Shown here in pieces: positions 43,986-55,504 of a DNA stretch of 64,000 nucleotides. How positions within the stretch are numbered: the stretch's first letter is position 1; each line of letters opens with the position of its first letter. Origin of the DNA: Neoceratodus forsteri (lineage: Eukaryota; Chordata; Ceratodontiformes; Ceratodontidae); assembly GCA_016271365.2 (NCBI GenBank), contig CM057456.1, forward strand, positions 889,944,001-890,008,000, read 5' to 3'. The position numbers and the translations under genes were made by a program. A model generated the notes under the pieces. That model saw only the letters and a list, made by a program, of their open reading frames with translations, had not been told where the DNA came from and searched no databases.

Positions 43986-46560
43986 TTACATCAAAACTAC
44001 TGCTAAACTACCACAATAATACATTTGTTAAAACAACAATGGAACATTAAATATTTCGAATATAATTGCATTAGTAAGGAATCTATACTCAGATTGTTGC
44101 TTTAAAGCTACTACGATTAGACAACTGTCACAAATGGGGTGGTAGCTAGTTTCATAGTGATGCAAACATGTACTGAAAAAACAGTTGGCTAAACCTCAAT
44201 CATATTTTTGGGGCACTTAGACCCCTTCTAGATATTTCTTACAGAGAATACTGGGAACCTGAGTAAGTTAATTTATCTGACTAGTACTTTGGATTAATTT
44301 GTGTGTATACTTGTAAAGAAAAAAAATACCAAACTCTCTCCCTTCAAACTGAAAGGGAAGTCCAGTTAAATCTAAGAAGTAGTGACACTGACGGATTTCA
44401 CATGGGGGATCTGTGATGCCAAACACAAATCAATCTACCCTGTAGCCTTTTTTGAAACCTTTTGACTTCTTTAAACCTAGATATTGCACCAAAACAAAGA
44501 ACCTGGTAAAGCAGTTTGAATTAATTTATAAAACAAATAGTTTGAGGTAAAGAAATGATAAAACAAGCAGTGATCAAATCAAATGTAAGGTGTGACTTTA
44601 CAAAGCGCATGAGAAAAGCAGAACTGCATGGCTCATAGAGTTAAATACGTCCTGCATTGGGAGAGTATCTCTTGTATTCAATCCCTGCAGATGTAGCTGA
44701 GTATAAAATTGTGAACTGTATTGTATATCATTAACTTATATTTGAGGAATGATGTACTATCTGTAGATCCCTTAAAATTAAAGCACTAGTGAACATTTAT
44801 TATTCATTACAATATGCAACCTATTCCTATATGGCATTGAATGCAAACTTCTAAATCCATTATTATAAAACATTGATGAGCTGAAGCTGAATTTTAAGGT
44901 ATTTAGATTTGTTGTATATTTTTATTATGTAGTCTTGTCTATGTGCTATGTATTGTCAAGGATTTTCCATGGGCACAATGCCAGCACAAAGAGACTGCTT
45001 GTCTGAGCTATGAATTTGGACTATCAGTGGCATAATACATTTTTTATAGTACTTTAGTCCTGTGGAGTTTTTCCGGGGTTGTTTTGTTTTGTTTTTTTCC
45101 TTCTCTAGATTGCCATGGCCACATGAATCCCCAGCCTAGCATTATGGTCTGAGAGGACATTGATACTAGATATGTATATTGGAAGTCAGTCTTTATTATT
45201 TGTAATGCATCTCATATCACAGTAATGGGAAAATAGCCTTGCACAATGGATAGAGTAGGATGATCATGTGGCCGTGCCTCCAGGAAGTAGACAGACAATT
45301 TCGTTTAGCATCAGCTGAAGAGCTACAGCACTGAGACACAGCCACCTCTGACATTACAGCATGGAGCTAATTAAAGACATTCTGGGGGTGGAGGGGAGGT
45401 ACATGAGAACAAGGGAACATCTGGCAAATAAGGAGAAACTTACAATTAAGGAACCTACTGATTTTTTTGAACATACAGAAATAAAAGTAAGACCAAATAA
45501 ATGGCTGGGTTATGCAAAAGCACCACATGATATGGTACATTTTGGTTGACCTATCATTTTTGCAATAGTTGTGTTTTAAAATTGAAATGTTTATTCATAT
45601 CACTAAACTACACCACACTTCATCAACTTCCATATCTAATCTGTGACAAGAAAGTCCAAGCAAACTTTGAAGAGCCCTAAAAGTCCTATGGCAGTAGACA
45701 AATTCAACATATGTCAGCATGTAACCTCTTCGACCAAAATGAGGGACAACTTGTTTTAAGAACAGTAAGTGTTCTCATTGGCAAAACACACCATACAGCC
45801 ATGCATTATTCCACAACCACCACATGCATGCACTTCTTTTCATCCCTCAGAACCATCTAACTAGCACCCTTGAGCAGGACATCACTCCTCACCTGGCACA
45901 CACAAACTGGCACACATAGAGTGCCACAAATGCCTACCATTAAAACATTTCTAAACAATGGAATAGACCTGCCTGCCCCAATTACTTATAAATTCCCCCA
46001 AATTACTATATATAACCTTTTATTTAAAAAAAAGAAACTATTATCTTGTTGATCCTGCAATTTGAACATTCCCTCAACACTTACCAGCTTAATTATCTGG
46101 TTTAACTTATACTTTCAGCTTTCACTGTAGCGTAACCAACTAGACTTCATTGCCGTAAAAGAAGCTGTAAAAAGTTTAAAATCATCATTGTTTTTGTAAT
46201 ATTAGCAGTAATCCCTGTCTGTTTTAGTTACTATATTCTCTGAACAAGGTGCCAATTTAACAGGAAAGAGCGTAAGCGAGTCAACAACTACACAAGCAAA
46301 TCAAACATGAGCTAGGTTGCTACTGTATAGGAATGCCCAGAAACTAGATTAGAGTTTTTAATACTATTAAATTGTTAGTATCATGGCAAGATCAATCAGA
46401 TCACCTTTTTTTCCTATTTTTGTGGCAGATGGATTACTTTTTGGCCCTCCCCCCAAAATCTGGTGTTTTTATAAGACAGATAATCCACTACAGGGCATGT
46501 GGTAAAGCTTTGATGTACGGATGCTTTGAGTGATTAAATGCACTCGGCCTCAAGGCATGC
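43986..46560. other. Least repetitive interval, AT-rich
   Basis: No transposon signature was recognised. It holds the single small ORF described separately. If the window contains single-copy host sequence, this is the best candidate. Confidence 0.4.
45361..45549 (+). CDS. Small unassigned ORF, 62 codons
   Basis: The ATG at 45361 sits in a good vertebrate start context (A at -3, G at +4: CAGCATGG). The product is charged and of mixed composition, begins MELIKDILGV and ends in PHDMVHFG, with no low-complexity run, signal peptide or membrane segment. An acceptor-like CTCTGACATTACAG precedes the ATG, and a donor-like GAGGTACATG lies inside at about 45396. It matches none of the transposon proteins around it. 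It may be a real small protein, an exon, or chance. No function is proposed. Confidence 0.25.
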   Translation: MELIKDILGVEGRYMRTREHLANKEKLTIKEPTDFFEHTEIKVRPNKWLGYAKAPHDMVHFG

Positions 46561-46616
46561 ATCTATCAGAGCATAATGACTGCATACCTTGTAGTGGAGG
46601 ATAATCTGTTACATAT

Positions 46617-46623
46617 ATGTATT

Positions 46624-46701
<78 letters not shown>

Positions 46702-46714
46702 CTGTATATATATG

Positions 46715-46762
<48 letters not shown>

Positions 46763-46770
46763 TATAGATA
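46617..46770. repeat. (TA)n microsatellite 1
   Basis: Two long TA runs broken by a TGTGTGTG segment and an ACTGTATAT interruption. The tyrosine/isoleucine reading frames on both strands are artefacts of it. Confidence 0.95.
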
Positions 46771-47220
46771 GATATTCTTTGCAAAACACTTTGTTCATGC
46801 ACCAGTTTGGGTGGATACCACAGCAACAAAAGCAGGGAAATGAGGTGTTAGGGTTTCCTACCCTTATGTCCCATCCCCAGGGTTCCCACCCCTACCACCC
46901 CACCTCATCCCCCCACCTTCCAGACACTAACAGGTGGTGGGGTGTGCCATGGAGTCTTAAGGCCCAGTCTTCACCCCATTCCACATGTAAACATGCTTAC
47001 ATGCTACAGTATAGGACAATGGGGTGAGAGTTTGGCCTTATGACCCCTTGGCACACCCCAATGCCTGTTAGTGTCTGGAGGGTGGAGGATGGGGCGGTAG
47101 GGGTGGGAAACCTGGGGGTGGGGCATTAGGGTTGGAAACCCTAATGCCTCATTTCCCAGCTTTGTCGCTGTGGTATCCCCCTAACTGATGCATTAATGAA
47201 GTTTTGCATAAAGAATGTCC
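46770..47220. repeat. Large palindrome, copy 1
   Basis: The left arm starts ATTCTTTGCAAAACACTTTG and passes through GCAACAAAAGCAGGGAAATG and GTGTTAGGGTTTCC. The right arm gives the reverse complement: GGAAACCCTAATGCC, TTTCCCAGCTTTGTCGCTG, GATGCATTAATGAAGTTTTG, ending AAGAATG. A nested inverted pair, CACCCCATT (46973) and AATGGGGTG (47018), flanks the loop. Confidence 0.85.
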
Positions 47221-47224
47221 CTTC

Positions 47225-47690
47225 TTTTTCAGATAGTATAATTGTATCCTCATTTTACTGTGGAAACGCAGGGTCCAAAGGACCCTGCACTCCCATCCCA
47301 CAATCCAGATAGTACAACAGTGTCTGTCTGTCATGGTGGGATCCATCCTCCTTCCAGATGGTACAACAGTGTCCACATTCACGGTGGAGAGCACAGGGTT
47401 ACTCCATTGAGATAGTACAACAGTATCCACACATCATGGTGGGAGTGCAGGGTCCTTTGGACCATGCACTCCATCCTTCCATTGAGATAATACAACAGTA
47501 TCCATATGTCATGGTGGGAGTGCAGTATCCAAGGAGCGCAGAGTCCTTTGGACCCTGCACTCCCATCCCCCATCGAGATAATACAACAGTATTCATATGT
47601 CATGGTGCGAGCCAGGGTCCTTCAGACCCTGTGCTCCCATCCCTCCATTCAGACAATACAACAGTGTGAAAATTGGGAAACACTGGCAAA
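47225..47690. repeat. Seven-unit variable tandem repeat with hairpins
   Basis: GATAGTACAACAGTGTCC-like units recur at 47232, 47306, 47356, 47410, 47485, 47575 and 47651, spaced 50-90 bp. Longer units carry a GGGAGTGCAGGGTCC...GGACCCTGCACTCCC hairpin. Single shortened copies follow the other palindromes in the array. Confidence 0.85.
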
Positions 47691-47696
47691 GTTATA

Positions 47697-48076
47697 AGTG
47701 TGCATAGAAACTAAGCAATGCACGTTCACAACACACTCATTTTTTGGAATTGCTTTACCATATTTTCAGCATCATCATTACGGGACCTCCCCACATGAAC
47801 AGTGCAACTGTCATTTTGATAATCCATCCCAACAGTTGATTTGCACAGCGACCATGCCATTCTGTGCCACAGGTGTGAAATCACATTCCGGACAGGATGT
47901 GCAAAGTGACAGTTGTTCTGTTCATAAGGTGGTGTAAAAAATGGCAATGTTGAAAATCTGGAGTGAAAATATGAAAAATTGGCAAAGTTACGAGAGTGCG
48001 TAGAAAGTGCGCAATGCACGCCCGTAATACAGTCATTTTTTGGAATATTTTCTGCAGATTTTCAACATGGGCTTTA
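47697..48076 (-). repeat. 297-bp satellite monomers before the CR1
   Basis: GCAATGCACG occurs at about 47716 and 48012, 298 bp apart, in reverse orientation to the block at 34.0-35.0 kb. The second monomer is cut at about 48076 in TTTTCAACATGGGCTT and resumes beyond the CR1 at 52079. Confidence 0.75.
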
Positions 48077-48186
48077 TAGAAACATAGAAACATAGAATTT
48101 GATGGCAGATAAGGACCACTTGGCCTACCTAGTCTGCTCATTTTCCTACCTGATGGATAAGCTGCAGATCCTAGTTAACCAACAGC

Positions 48187-50890
48187 CTACTTCCTCCTAT
48201 CCCCCACTAGGACTGCCTTATGTCTGTCCCATGCATTCTTGAATTCCCCCACTGTACTTGACTCTACAACCTCCTCAGGAAGGCTGTTCCAAGCATCCAC
48301 AACCCTCTCCATGAAAAAATACTTCTTCAAATTGTGCCTCCTAGTTCTTGCACATCTCCTTTTCTGAAAGATACTACCCTCTTGGACTTTGTTGATTCCC
48401 TTGAGATACTTGAACGTTTCTATCATGTCCCCACACTCCCTTCTTTCCTCAAGGGTATACATATTAAACTCCTTTAGTCTCTCTTCGTATGTCTTCTGGT
48501 ACAGACCCAGCACCATTTTGGTTGCCCTCCTCTGGACAGCCTCCACTCTATCTATGTATTTGCGGAGATGGGGTCTCCAGAATTGCACACAGTACTCCAG
48601 ATGGGGTCTCAGCAACTGTCTATACAGAGGGATAACAACTTCCTTTTTTCTACTATTGATGCCTCTCCCTATGCATCCCAGTATCCCCCCAGCCTCCCTT
48701 ACTGTCTTCTCACATTGCTTGCCCACCTTTAGGTCATCTGATATAATTACCCCCAGGTCCCTTTCCATTTTTGTTGTTGTCAGTATCTCACTCCCCAGTG
48801 TGTACTCTTCCCCTGGGTTTTTGTTTCCCAGGTGCATTACCTTGCACTTTGCATTGAATCTAAGCTGCCATACTTCTGACCATTCCTCCAACCTTGCCAA
48901 GTCCCTTCTCATCCTTTCCACTCCATCTTGTGTATCTATAAACCCTGTTGCAGATCTTTGTGTCATCTGCAAAGAGATACACTTTTCCTTCCAGTTCCTC
49001 TGCAATGTCACTTATAAAGACATTAAAAAGGACTGGTCCCAGTACTGAACCCTGTAGTACCCCACTAGTAACCCTCCTTTCTTCACTGTGGACTCTGTTT
49101 ACTACTACCTTTGCGTCCTGTTGTCCAGCCAATTTTTTTATCCAGGCTAACACCATGGGACCCACTCCAAGATTGGTTAACTTGTATATTAATCTTTTGT
49201 GTGGGACTGTATCAAATGCCTTGCTAAAATCTAGGTAGACCATGTCCACAGCCCCTCCCTGGTCTACTACTTTGGTCACCCAGTCAAAGAAATCTATTAG
49301 ATTCGTCTGACACGACCTTCCCATCATGAATCCTTGCTGCCTTGGGTCCTATGCCCCACTGGCCTCTAGGTACTCAACAGTTCTTTCCTTCAGAAGTGAT
49401 TCCATCATTTTTCCTACCACTGAGGTCAAGCTAACTGGTCTGTAGTTTCCTGCCTCTGCCTTGCTCCACTTTTGTGAAGAGGAATCACATCCGCCCTCCT
49501 CCAGTCCTCAGGTACCACCCCATTCTCCTATGATTTGTTAAACAGAGTAATCAGTGGTGTCACTAGTTCTACCCTTAGTTCTTTTAGAATTCTTGGGTGA
49601 ATCCCATCAGGCCCATTGCTTTGTCCACTTTCAATTTTACTAGTCATTTCAGAACCCTTTCTTCTGTGCATGGACTGATATCGACCCCCGTATCCAGAGT
49701 GTTTCTCTTGTTTGGTTTAGGTACCTCCCCCTCCTCTTCCTTTGTGAATACTGAGCAGAAATATTAATTCAGTATCCCTGCTTTTTCACTGTCACCCTCT
49801 GCCCACATTCCTTCCCCTTTATTAAGCCTCAGTATCCGTCCCTTGGTCTTTCTTTGCTCCCTAATGTACCTATAAAAGGTCTTATCCCCCTTCTTAACAA
49901 AGTTGGCTATCCCTTCCTCAGTTTGGGCTTTTGCTATTCTGACTGCCTTGCCTGCCTCTTTCTGCTTTAGCTGATAAAGTTCTCTGTCCTGCTCCTTCTG
50001 TGTTTCCTTATATTTCCTGAATGCTATCCTTTTCTCCTTAACCTTCCCTGTCACCTCTTTTGAGAACCATAGCGTTTTTTCCTTTGTTGTGTTTTGTTGA
50101 TTTATTTCACACAAAGGCTTGTTGCCTCTGTGATGGCTGTTTTGATTACTCCCCATTGTTCCTCCACCCCTCCTTCTTACCTGTTTGCTGGTGCTTTTCT
50201 GAAGCACTCTCTCATTTTCCCAAAGTCAGCCCTCCTAAAGTCCAATACTCTTGCTTTTGTATGGCTTGACTCTATGGCTGTGTTTATCATGAACCACACA
50301 GTTTGGTGGTCGGTTGTTCCCAGATGGCTACTCACTTCTAAATCAGATTCTTTCTCTGTCCCCATTCGACAGTACCATGTCTAAGATTGCTCCCTCCCAA
50401 GTGGGTTCCAATACTAGCTGTCTGAGGCATGCCCCTTGTAGTGCATCAAGAATGACCCTGCTCTTGAATGTGCCTGCAGCAAAGGTGCTCCAGTTAACAT
50501 CTTGCATATTCAGGTCTCCCATCAGTAATATCTCCCCTTTTTCCTGCCATTCTAAGGATGCCTTCTATCACTTCCTTGTCCATTTCCTCCCCCTGAGATG
50601 GGTGTCTCCATACAAACCCCATGTGGATTGTGGTGCCATTTCCTGTCTCCAGGGTGACCCAGAGTACCTCATCTGCTCCCTGTTTACTCTTTAGTTCTGT
50701 TGCTTTGATCACTTCCCTTACATAGAGAGCTACTCCTCCTCCTCTTTTACCCTCCCTGTTCCTCCTGTAGATTGTGTATCCTGGTATGTTGACATCCCAG
50801 TCATGGTTCTTTGTGTACCATGTTTCTATGACTGACACAATATCTAGGCATTCCTCTTCCATCAAGGACTAGTTCAGGGAGCTTGTTACA
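48187..50890 (-). pseudogene. CR1 ORF2 endonuclease-reverse transcriptase, broken
   Basis: Endonuclease: 50865-50494 (DIVSVIETWYTKNHDWDV, IPGYTIYRRNREGKRGGGVA, VLWVTLETGN, FVWRHPSQGEEMDKEV) and 50365-50177 (SSHLGTTDHQTVWFM). Linker: 50207-49764 (TLWFSKEVTGKVKEKRI, NFVKKGDKTFYRYIRE). RT: 49480-48860, with MVYLDFSKAFDTVPHKRL (motif A Asp intact), GVLQGSVLGPVLFNVF and LFADDTKICNRV (motif C intact). C-terminus 49011-48187: [35 protein letters not shown]. Four or more frame breaks. The RT catalytic motifs are unaltered, so this is among the youngest copies. Confidence 0.86.
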
Positions 50891-51106
50891 CAGACTACGG
50901 GAACTGATACTCAACACCCTCCATTTTTGATGGCCTTACCCCTTTTAGCCCCATCCCCATCCTTACTGTCTTTGCTTTTTTTTGAATTTTACCTCTGCCC
51001 TGCTCCCTAATGACTTCTCCACCTTGGTGTTTACCTTGCTAATTACCATGTTTTGTGGGGAGGAGGCTGGGATTTCCCTGCTCCTTTTCAGTACCTCCCC
51101 CCTTGG

Positions 51107-51985
51107 CTAGTTTAAATGCTTGCCAATGAAGCATTTAAACCTATCACCTAGGATCCTGGTTCCTCCTCTGGACAAATGCAGACCATCATGCCGGTATAGG
51201 TCTGTATTGCTCCAGTTTTTCAACCATTCATTTAATTCCATGGTGTGGAGTACCCTAGCATCACCCTTGCCATAGACAGGCAGCACCTCAGAGAAGGTTA
51301 CCATATGCACTGCTTGTCTAAGGCCTCTCCCTAACTCTACAAACTCCTCTGGCACTGCTCTGATCCCATTCTGAGCCAGGTCATTTGTCCCTAGGTGGAC
51401 AATGACATCCAGCTCCCTTTCTCATGCAGCTGCCCCCACGATGCTGAAGATTTGCTTCCTGTCCCTCCAAGCCATGGCATCAGTCAGGCACCTTACCTCC
51501 CTCTCCCCTTCCTCCCTCACTTCTACCCCCTAATGATTGAGTCCCCCACCAGGAGTTGTTTCCACCCCCCTGTGGGGTCCTGTGCCACCCTCCTGTGGGT
51601 CTCCTTTGTGGATGTTCCCAGCATCCTCGTTGGTCTCCACTGCAGGTGCCTCCATAGAGGAACCACTATCCACCAGAACAGTGTATGAATTGTGGAGAGG
51701 TACAGCTGGAGGGTTGCACCTCTGTTCCACCACCATCTCCCTCCCTGAGCCCACCCTGGTCCAGCCGCTCCTCTTTCTTGGCAACCCCCGAGGTAGCGGT
51801 GGTGGCCCTGGTGGTCCCTGGGTGGGGGAGGAGGTTTTACAATTCCTAGTCAGGTCAGCCTGGAGATGGGCAACCTCCTCCCTCAGACCAGAGAGGTGTC
51901 TGCAAATAGGGCAGCATTGCAGCCTCCAGAATGTCTCCCGGAACACTGCCGCCCCATAGCCATTGCACTGCACCACTCCTATCAT
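51107..51985 (-). pseudogene. CR1 ORF1 (cysteine motif and esterase), broken
   Basis: On the minus strand, 51985-51530 encodes CCPICRHLSGLREEVAHLQ, a Cys pair followed by a coiled-coil-like segment, and a proline-rich linker. 51355-51107 encodes the end of an SGNH esterase-type domain: LPVYGKGDARVLHTMELN, then LYRHDGLHLSRGGTRILGDR, whose DGLHLS holds the Asp-x-x-His pair. Esterase domains in CR1 ORF1 are established for vertebrate CR1. The block I serine lies in the broken middle part (51500-51360), where ETFWRLQ- and LGTNDLAQ-like pieces are frameshifted. Confidence 0.8.
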
Positions 51986-52078
51986 GTCTTATTTTGTGTC
52001 CCCTCTCCTGTTTCTCTGTAGGCTTACTCTCTACTCTCCTTACAACTCTCACCCTTCCTGTTCTGGGACAGCAACTGG

Positions 52079-53290
52079 GTCCTCCCTTCATGAACAGTGG
52101 CACTATCATTTGGTTAATCCATCCCAAAAGTTGATTTCACTCAGCGACCATGCCATTCTGCACCACAGATGAGAGTGGGCCTCATGGGGAGTCATCCAAC
52201 ACCAGGATTGGGCAACTTGGTGTTGGAAAGGTTTAAACAATTTAAACAATATATATCTGCACACTGGGGTGGGCTCCCAGTGTGCCACAATACTGGGGGA
52301 GAGATACAGATCGACACGGAATTAGGCACCCAATGTCAAAAAGGGGCAAACTAGATTGATACAGGATCCTACATTGAAATGTGTGTAAATTTTGATGCAG
52401 GATCCTGCATCAAAGAACTGTAATGTGCCGCATAATTTTTTTTATTGGAAAGCATTGTGCGACACATTACAGTACTTCAATGCAGGATCCTGCATCAAAA
52501 TTTGTGCACATTGCGATGATGGATTCTGCATTGAAGAAAAGAAATATGGGGACAGTTTTCTTTTTTACAGGCTTTCCTTCATTCCTCAGATCGCAGTGCA
52601 GCTTTAAGGAGTGCAGCCATGTCCCAGTCCAGAGAAGATCACTGATCCCAACCTCCAGAGGGTAAGTAAGGGTGAGGAGGTGTGGGAGGTGGGTGTGCAG
52701 AGAGGAGGGTGGGGAGGGAGGAGGGCACAGAGGAGATGACAAGGGCTGTTTTCTTCATTACAGGTAAAAAAAATAAAACAGACTTCAAAGGATGGTTTTC
52801 TGTATTCACAGAAGAAAACATTAAAAACAAAATTTGGGCACACTGGGGTGGGCTCCCAGTGTGCCACTTGAGTTGGGGGAGCATACTTGATGCAACAGGG
52901 GGATTGGCACCACCATCAGCAATGAAAGATGGTGGTGGTGGGAGGAGAGACATCCAACACTAGAAGTGGGCATCCCTGTGTTGAAAATGAAAAAACTAAG
53001 TTATCTGGGCACACTGGAGTGGACTCCCAGTGTGCCAGAATAGTAGTAATGTGTGCACAATACTGACATTGGGATTGGGCACCCCGTGTCGGAAAGCATT
53101 GTGCAGCACATTACAGTACTTTGATGCAGGATCCTGCATTGAAATTATTGACAATTTTGGTGAAGGATTCTGCCTTGAAGAAAAGACCTCAGGGGATGGT
53201 TTTCTTCTTTTCACAGGTTTTTATAAATAAACAATGCATTTGGGCACACTGGGGTGGGCTGCCAGTATGCCCAGTATATACTATGTATTG
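52079..53290 (+). repeat. Satellite end and repeated hairpin block
   Basis: The interrupted satellite continues to about 52170. Then four copies of a GCACACTGGGGTGGGC/CCCAGTGTGC hairpin lie at 52259, 52836, 53007 and 53242. A TGCAGGATCCTGCA palindrome lies at about 52396, 52481 and 53125, with a degenerate copy near 52362; the one at 52391-52414 is a perfect 24-base palindrome. GGATTGGGCA...TGTCGGAAA hairpins lie near 52205 and 53065. GAAGAAAAGA...GGTTTTCTTCTTTTCACAGG also repeats (52530, 53175). Short spurious frames fill this block. Confidence 0.8.
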
Positions 53291-54130
53291 TGCACACAAA
53301 GTCTTCCTTTACTCTGCAGCCGGCAGCATGAGTTCCAGCCGCAGCTGCAGAATCAAAAAAATGCCACTCTTATACAGAGAACGGACTCCAAGCCGTTCTT
53401 TGTATAAGCTGGCACCAGAAAAAAGAACTTCTTTGGGTCCAGCTTAAAATACTAAAAAAAATCAGCAAACACCTAAAGAGGTTCTCTTTAGCTGTTTTCT
53501 GATATTTTTGTGTGTTTAAAATCTTTGGAACTTCAACATCCTTGCTAAGCAGCAAAACAAGATGGCAGCCTCAACACAGCTCAGTCGATTGCAGATCTGT
53601 GATCTGTGTGAAAAATACCAGCATTCTTTGCAAAAAAAAAAAGCTGGTATTTTTCACAAAGTAGTCCTACTGTTTGAAATAAGATGCTATTTTTTACACA
53701 ATACTCTTATTGTGCGAAAAATATATCTTTCATGTCTGATATATAAATTTTCCCATAGGAAACAATGGGAAAATTAAATGTGTCATCATTTTTGAATGGA
53801 TTAGTATTTTTTCACCAAACCTTCAAAGGGCACATTTGTGACCCAAAAGCTTTATATGCTGAAAATGTTAGACATAAAGGCATTCCTGAGATACAGGTGA
53901 GCAAAGAAATGTTAAAAAAAAAAGAATTGTTCTGTTTTTCAACCCTTCATATCTCAGAAACCACTATATGGATCCCCATAAAATTTGGCAGATCAAGAGA
54001 CATACCCCTAGAGATTATACATGCATAATTGCATGCAAATCTATTGAAGGGCTCTGAAGTTATTGAGGCTCAAAGTTTGGACTTTAACATTGAAGTGCCG
54101 TTTCACCCTAACTATACTGACATGACTGTG
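53291..54130 (+). repeat. AT-rich conserved segment of the array unit, copy 1
   Basis: This includes hairpins at about 53370-53405 (TATACAGAGAACGG, then CCGTTCTTTGTATA) and 53600-53660. The conserved part starts about 53745: CATAGGAAACAATGGGAAAA, TTGAATGGATTAGTATTTTT, CACCAAACC, then AAATTTGGCAGATCAAGAGA, ATTGCATGCAAATCTATTGA and CCCTAACTATACTGACATG. Similar wording recurs before each later microsatellite. Confidence 0.7.
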
Positions 54131-54158
54131 CCAGTATTTTATATATATATATATATAT
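54131..54158. repeat. (TA)n microsatellite 2
   Basis: About ten TA units joining the conserved segment to the palindrome that follows. Confidence 0.9.
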
Positions 54159-54512
54159 TATTTGCAAAAAATTTTGTTAATGCATCAGTTAGGGTTCTTT
54201 TGCAGCAAAAAAGTGAGGACATTTGATTTTGGGGTTCCTACCCCTTGCACCCCACCACCCCACCAACAGGCATGGGGTATGCATTGGGGTCATCGGCCTA
54301 ACTCTCACCCCATCACCGTGTAAACAAGCTGAGGTGGTGCAGTGTGGGAGAATGGGGTGAGAGTTGAGACCCAATGACTGTCACCCCGATGCCAGTTGGG
54401 TGAGGGGGTGGGGTTGCCGGTGTGGTGCAGGGGTGGGAACCTAAAGATAATTTCCTCACTTTTTGCTAAAGAAGCCTCAACTGATGCGATTACCTAAAGT
54501 TTTTTCATAGAA
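54158..54512. repeat. Large palindrome, copy 2
   Basis: The arms run from TTTGCAAAAAATTTTGTTAA / TGCATCAGTTAGGG (54160) to CCTCAACTGATGCGATTACC (54475), with a loop containing CCATCACCGTGTAAACAAGC flanked by CTCACCCCAT and ATGGGGTGAG. It is followed at about 54560 by a GGGAGCACTGGGCCC hairpin, the counterpart of the tandem hairpins of copy 1. Confidence 0.8.
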
Positions 54513-54699
54513 GTCCTCCATTTTTAAGAAAAAGAAGAAAGTAGAACAGGATTGGTGGGAGCACTGGGCCCTGGGCCCCACTCTCCACCAACATGAAAGT
54601 AATCGAACCACATTACACGCAGTGACTAAAAGTACATTGACAACAGCAAGGCCAGCCACCAAACAAATGCTAATCTAGTAGAACAATGGAAAACGCTGT

Positions 54700-55150
54700 T
54701 CACAAAACATAGACTGCGTCACAGAAATATCTCCACAAAATATATATTGTCTGACATGTAAACACTGCTATTAACATCTACAGGACATGCTGTCAACACC
54801 CTCCAAATTTCAAGTAAAAAGACCAGACCGTGTCCAAGATATAGCATGTCAAATTTGACATTTTCATTCATCAGAGTGGCTGAGTTCCACACCTGTTGAC
54901 ATTTAACACACACAATGACTGAAAACTACATCCATGACACTAAGGCTAGGCACCCTATCAATTTCAAGCCACCAGCACAATCCAAAACACTGTCCACAAC
55001 ACATAAAGTGTGTCAGACAATATCTCCACAAAAAAAAATTTCCCTGACATGTAAACAACATAATTCACATCTACAGGACATGCCGTAAACATCCTTCAAA
55101 TTTCAAGTAAAAAGACCAAACTGTTTCCAAGATATTCAAGGTTAAATATT
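54700..55150. repeat. Two-unit repeat, period about 293 bp
   Basis: TATCTCCACAAAA occurs at 54728 and 55021. ACATCTACAGGACATGC and CAAATTTCAAGTAAAAAGAC follow at matching distances in both. The period resembles that of the 297-bp satellite but the sequence does not obviously match it. Confidence 0.7.
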
Positions 55151-55504
55151 GGTAAAATTTCTCTATCTATTCCATTATAAAAAAATCTGGCCATCTTGTC
55201 CTCCCCCTCACGATCAAAGATGGCGATCAAAGAATTTGCAGGCTCCTGAACAAAGAATAAAAAATGCTATAAATCAAAAAATTGAAGTAATTGTTGTAAA
55301 CCACCACCATGGTTCGACAGAATGAAGCCCCCTGAGCAAAACCCATCTTCATTTGACTTTCTAGGGCACCCCTGGGCTGAGAAAATTTATTTTTTAATCT
55401 GGCCATCTCGTCCCTCACTCGCGATGCACGATCGCGATCAAAGAATCTCGTGATCAAAGAATTTGCAGGCTTGCGATCAAAGAAATTGCATGCTCATGAA
55501 CAAA

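Larger units (their letters stand above)
48077..52078 (-). mobile_element. Near-complete 4-kb CR1 inserted in the satellite
   Basis: The 3' end is AAACATAGAAACATAGAATT, then GGCAGATAAGGACCACTTGG on the plus strand at 48079. The 5' end is near 52078. Satellite sequence continues across the insertion: the left flank TTCAACATGGGCTT and the right flank CCTCCCTTCATGAACAGTGG are adjacent in the uninterrupted monomer at 34010-34060. It carries both ORF1 and ORF2 remnants, unlike the other CR1 copies here, and is of the CR1-B subfamily. Confidence 0.88.

Noticed and set aside
46566..46829. Tyrosine/isoleucine-rich open frames on both strands
   Set aside because: They are translations of the (TA)n microsatellite.
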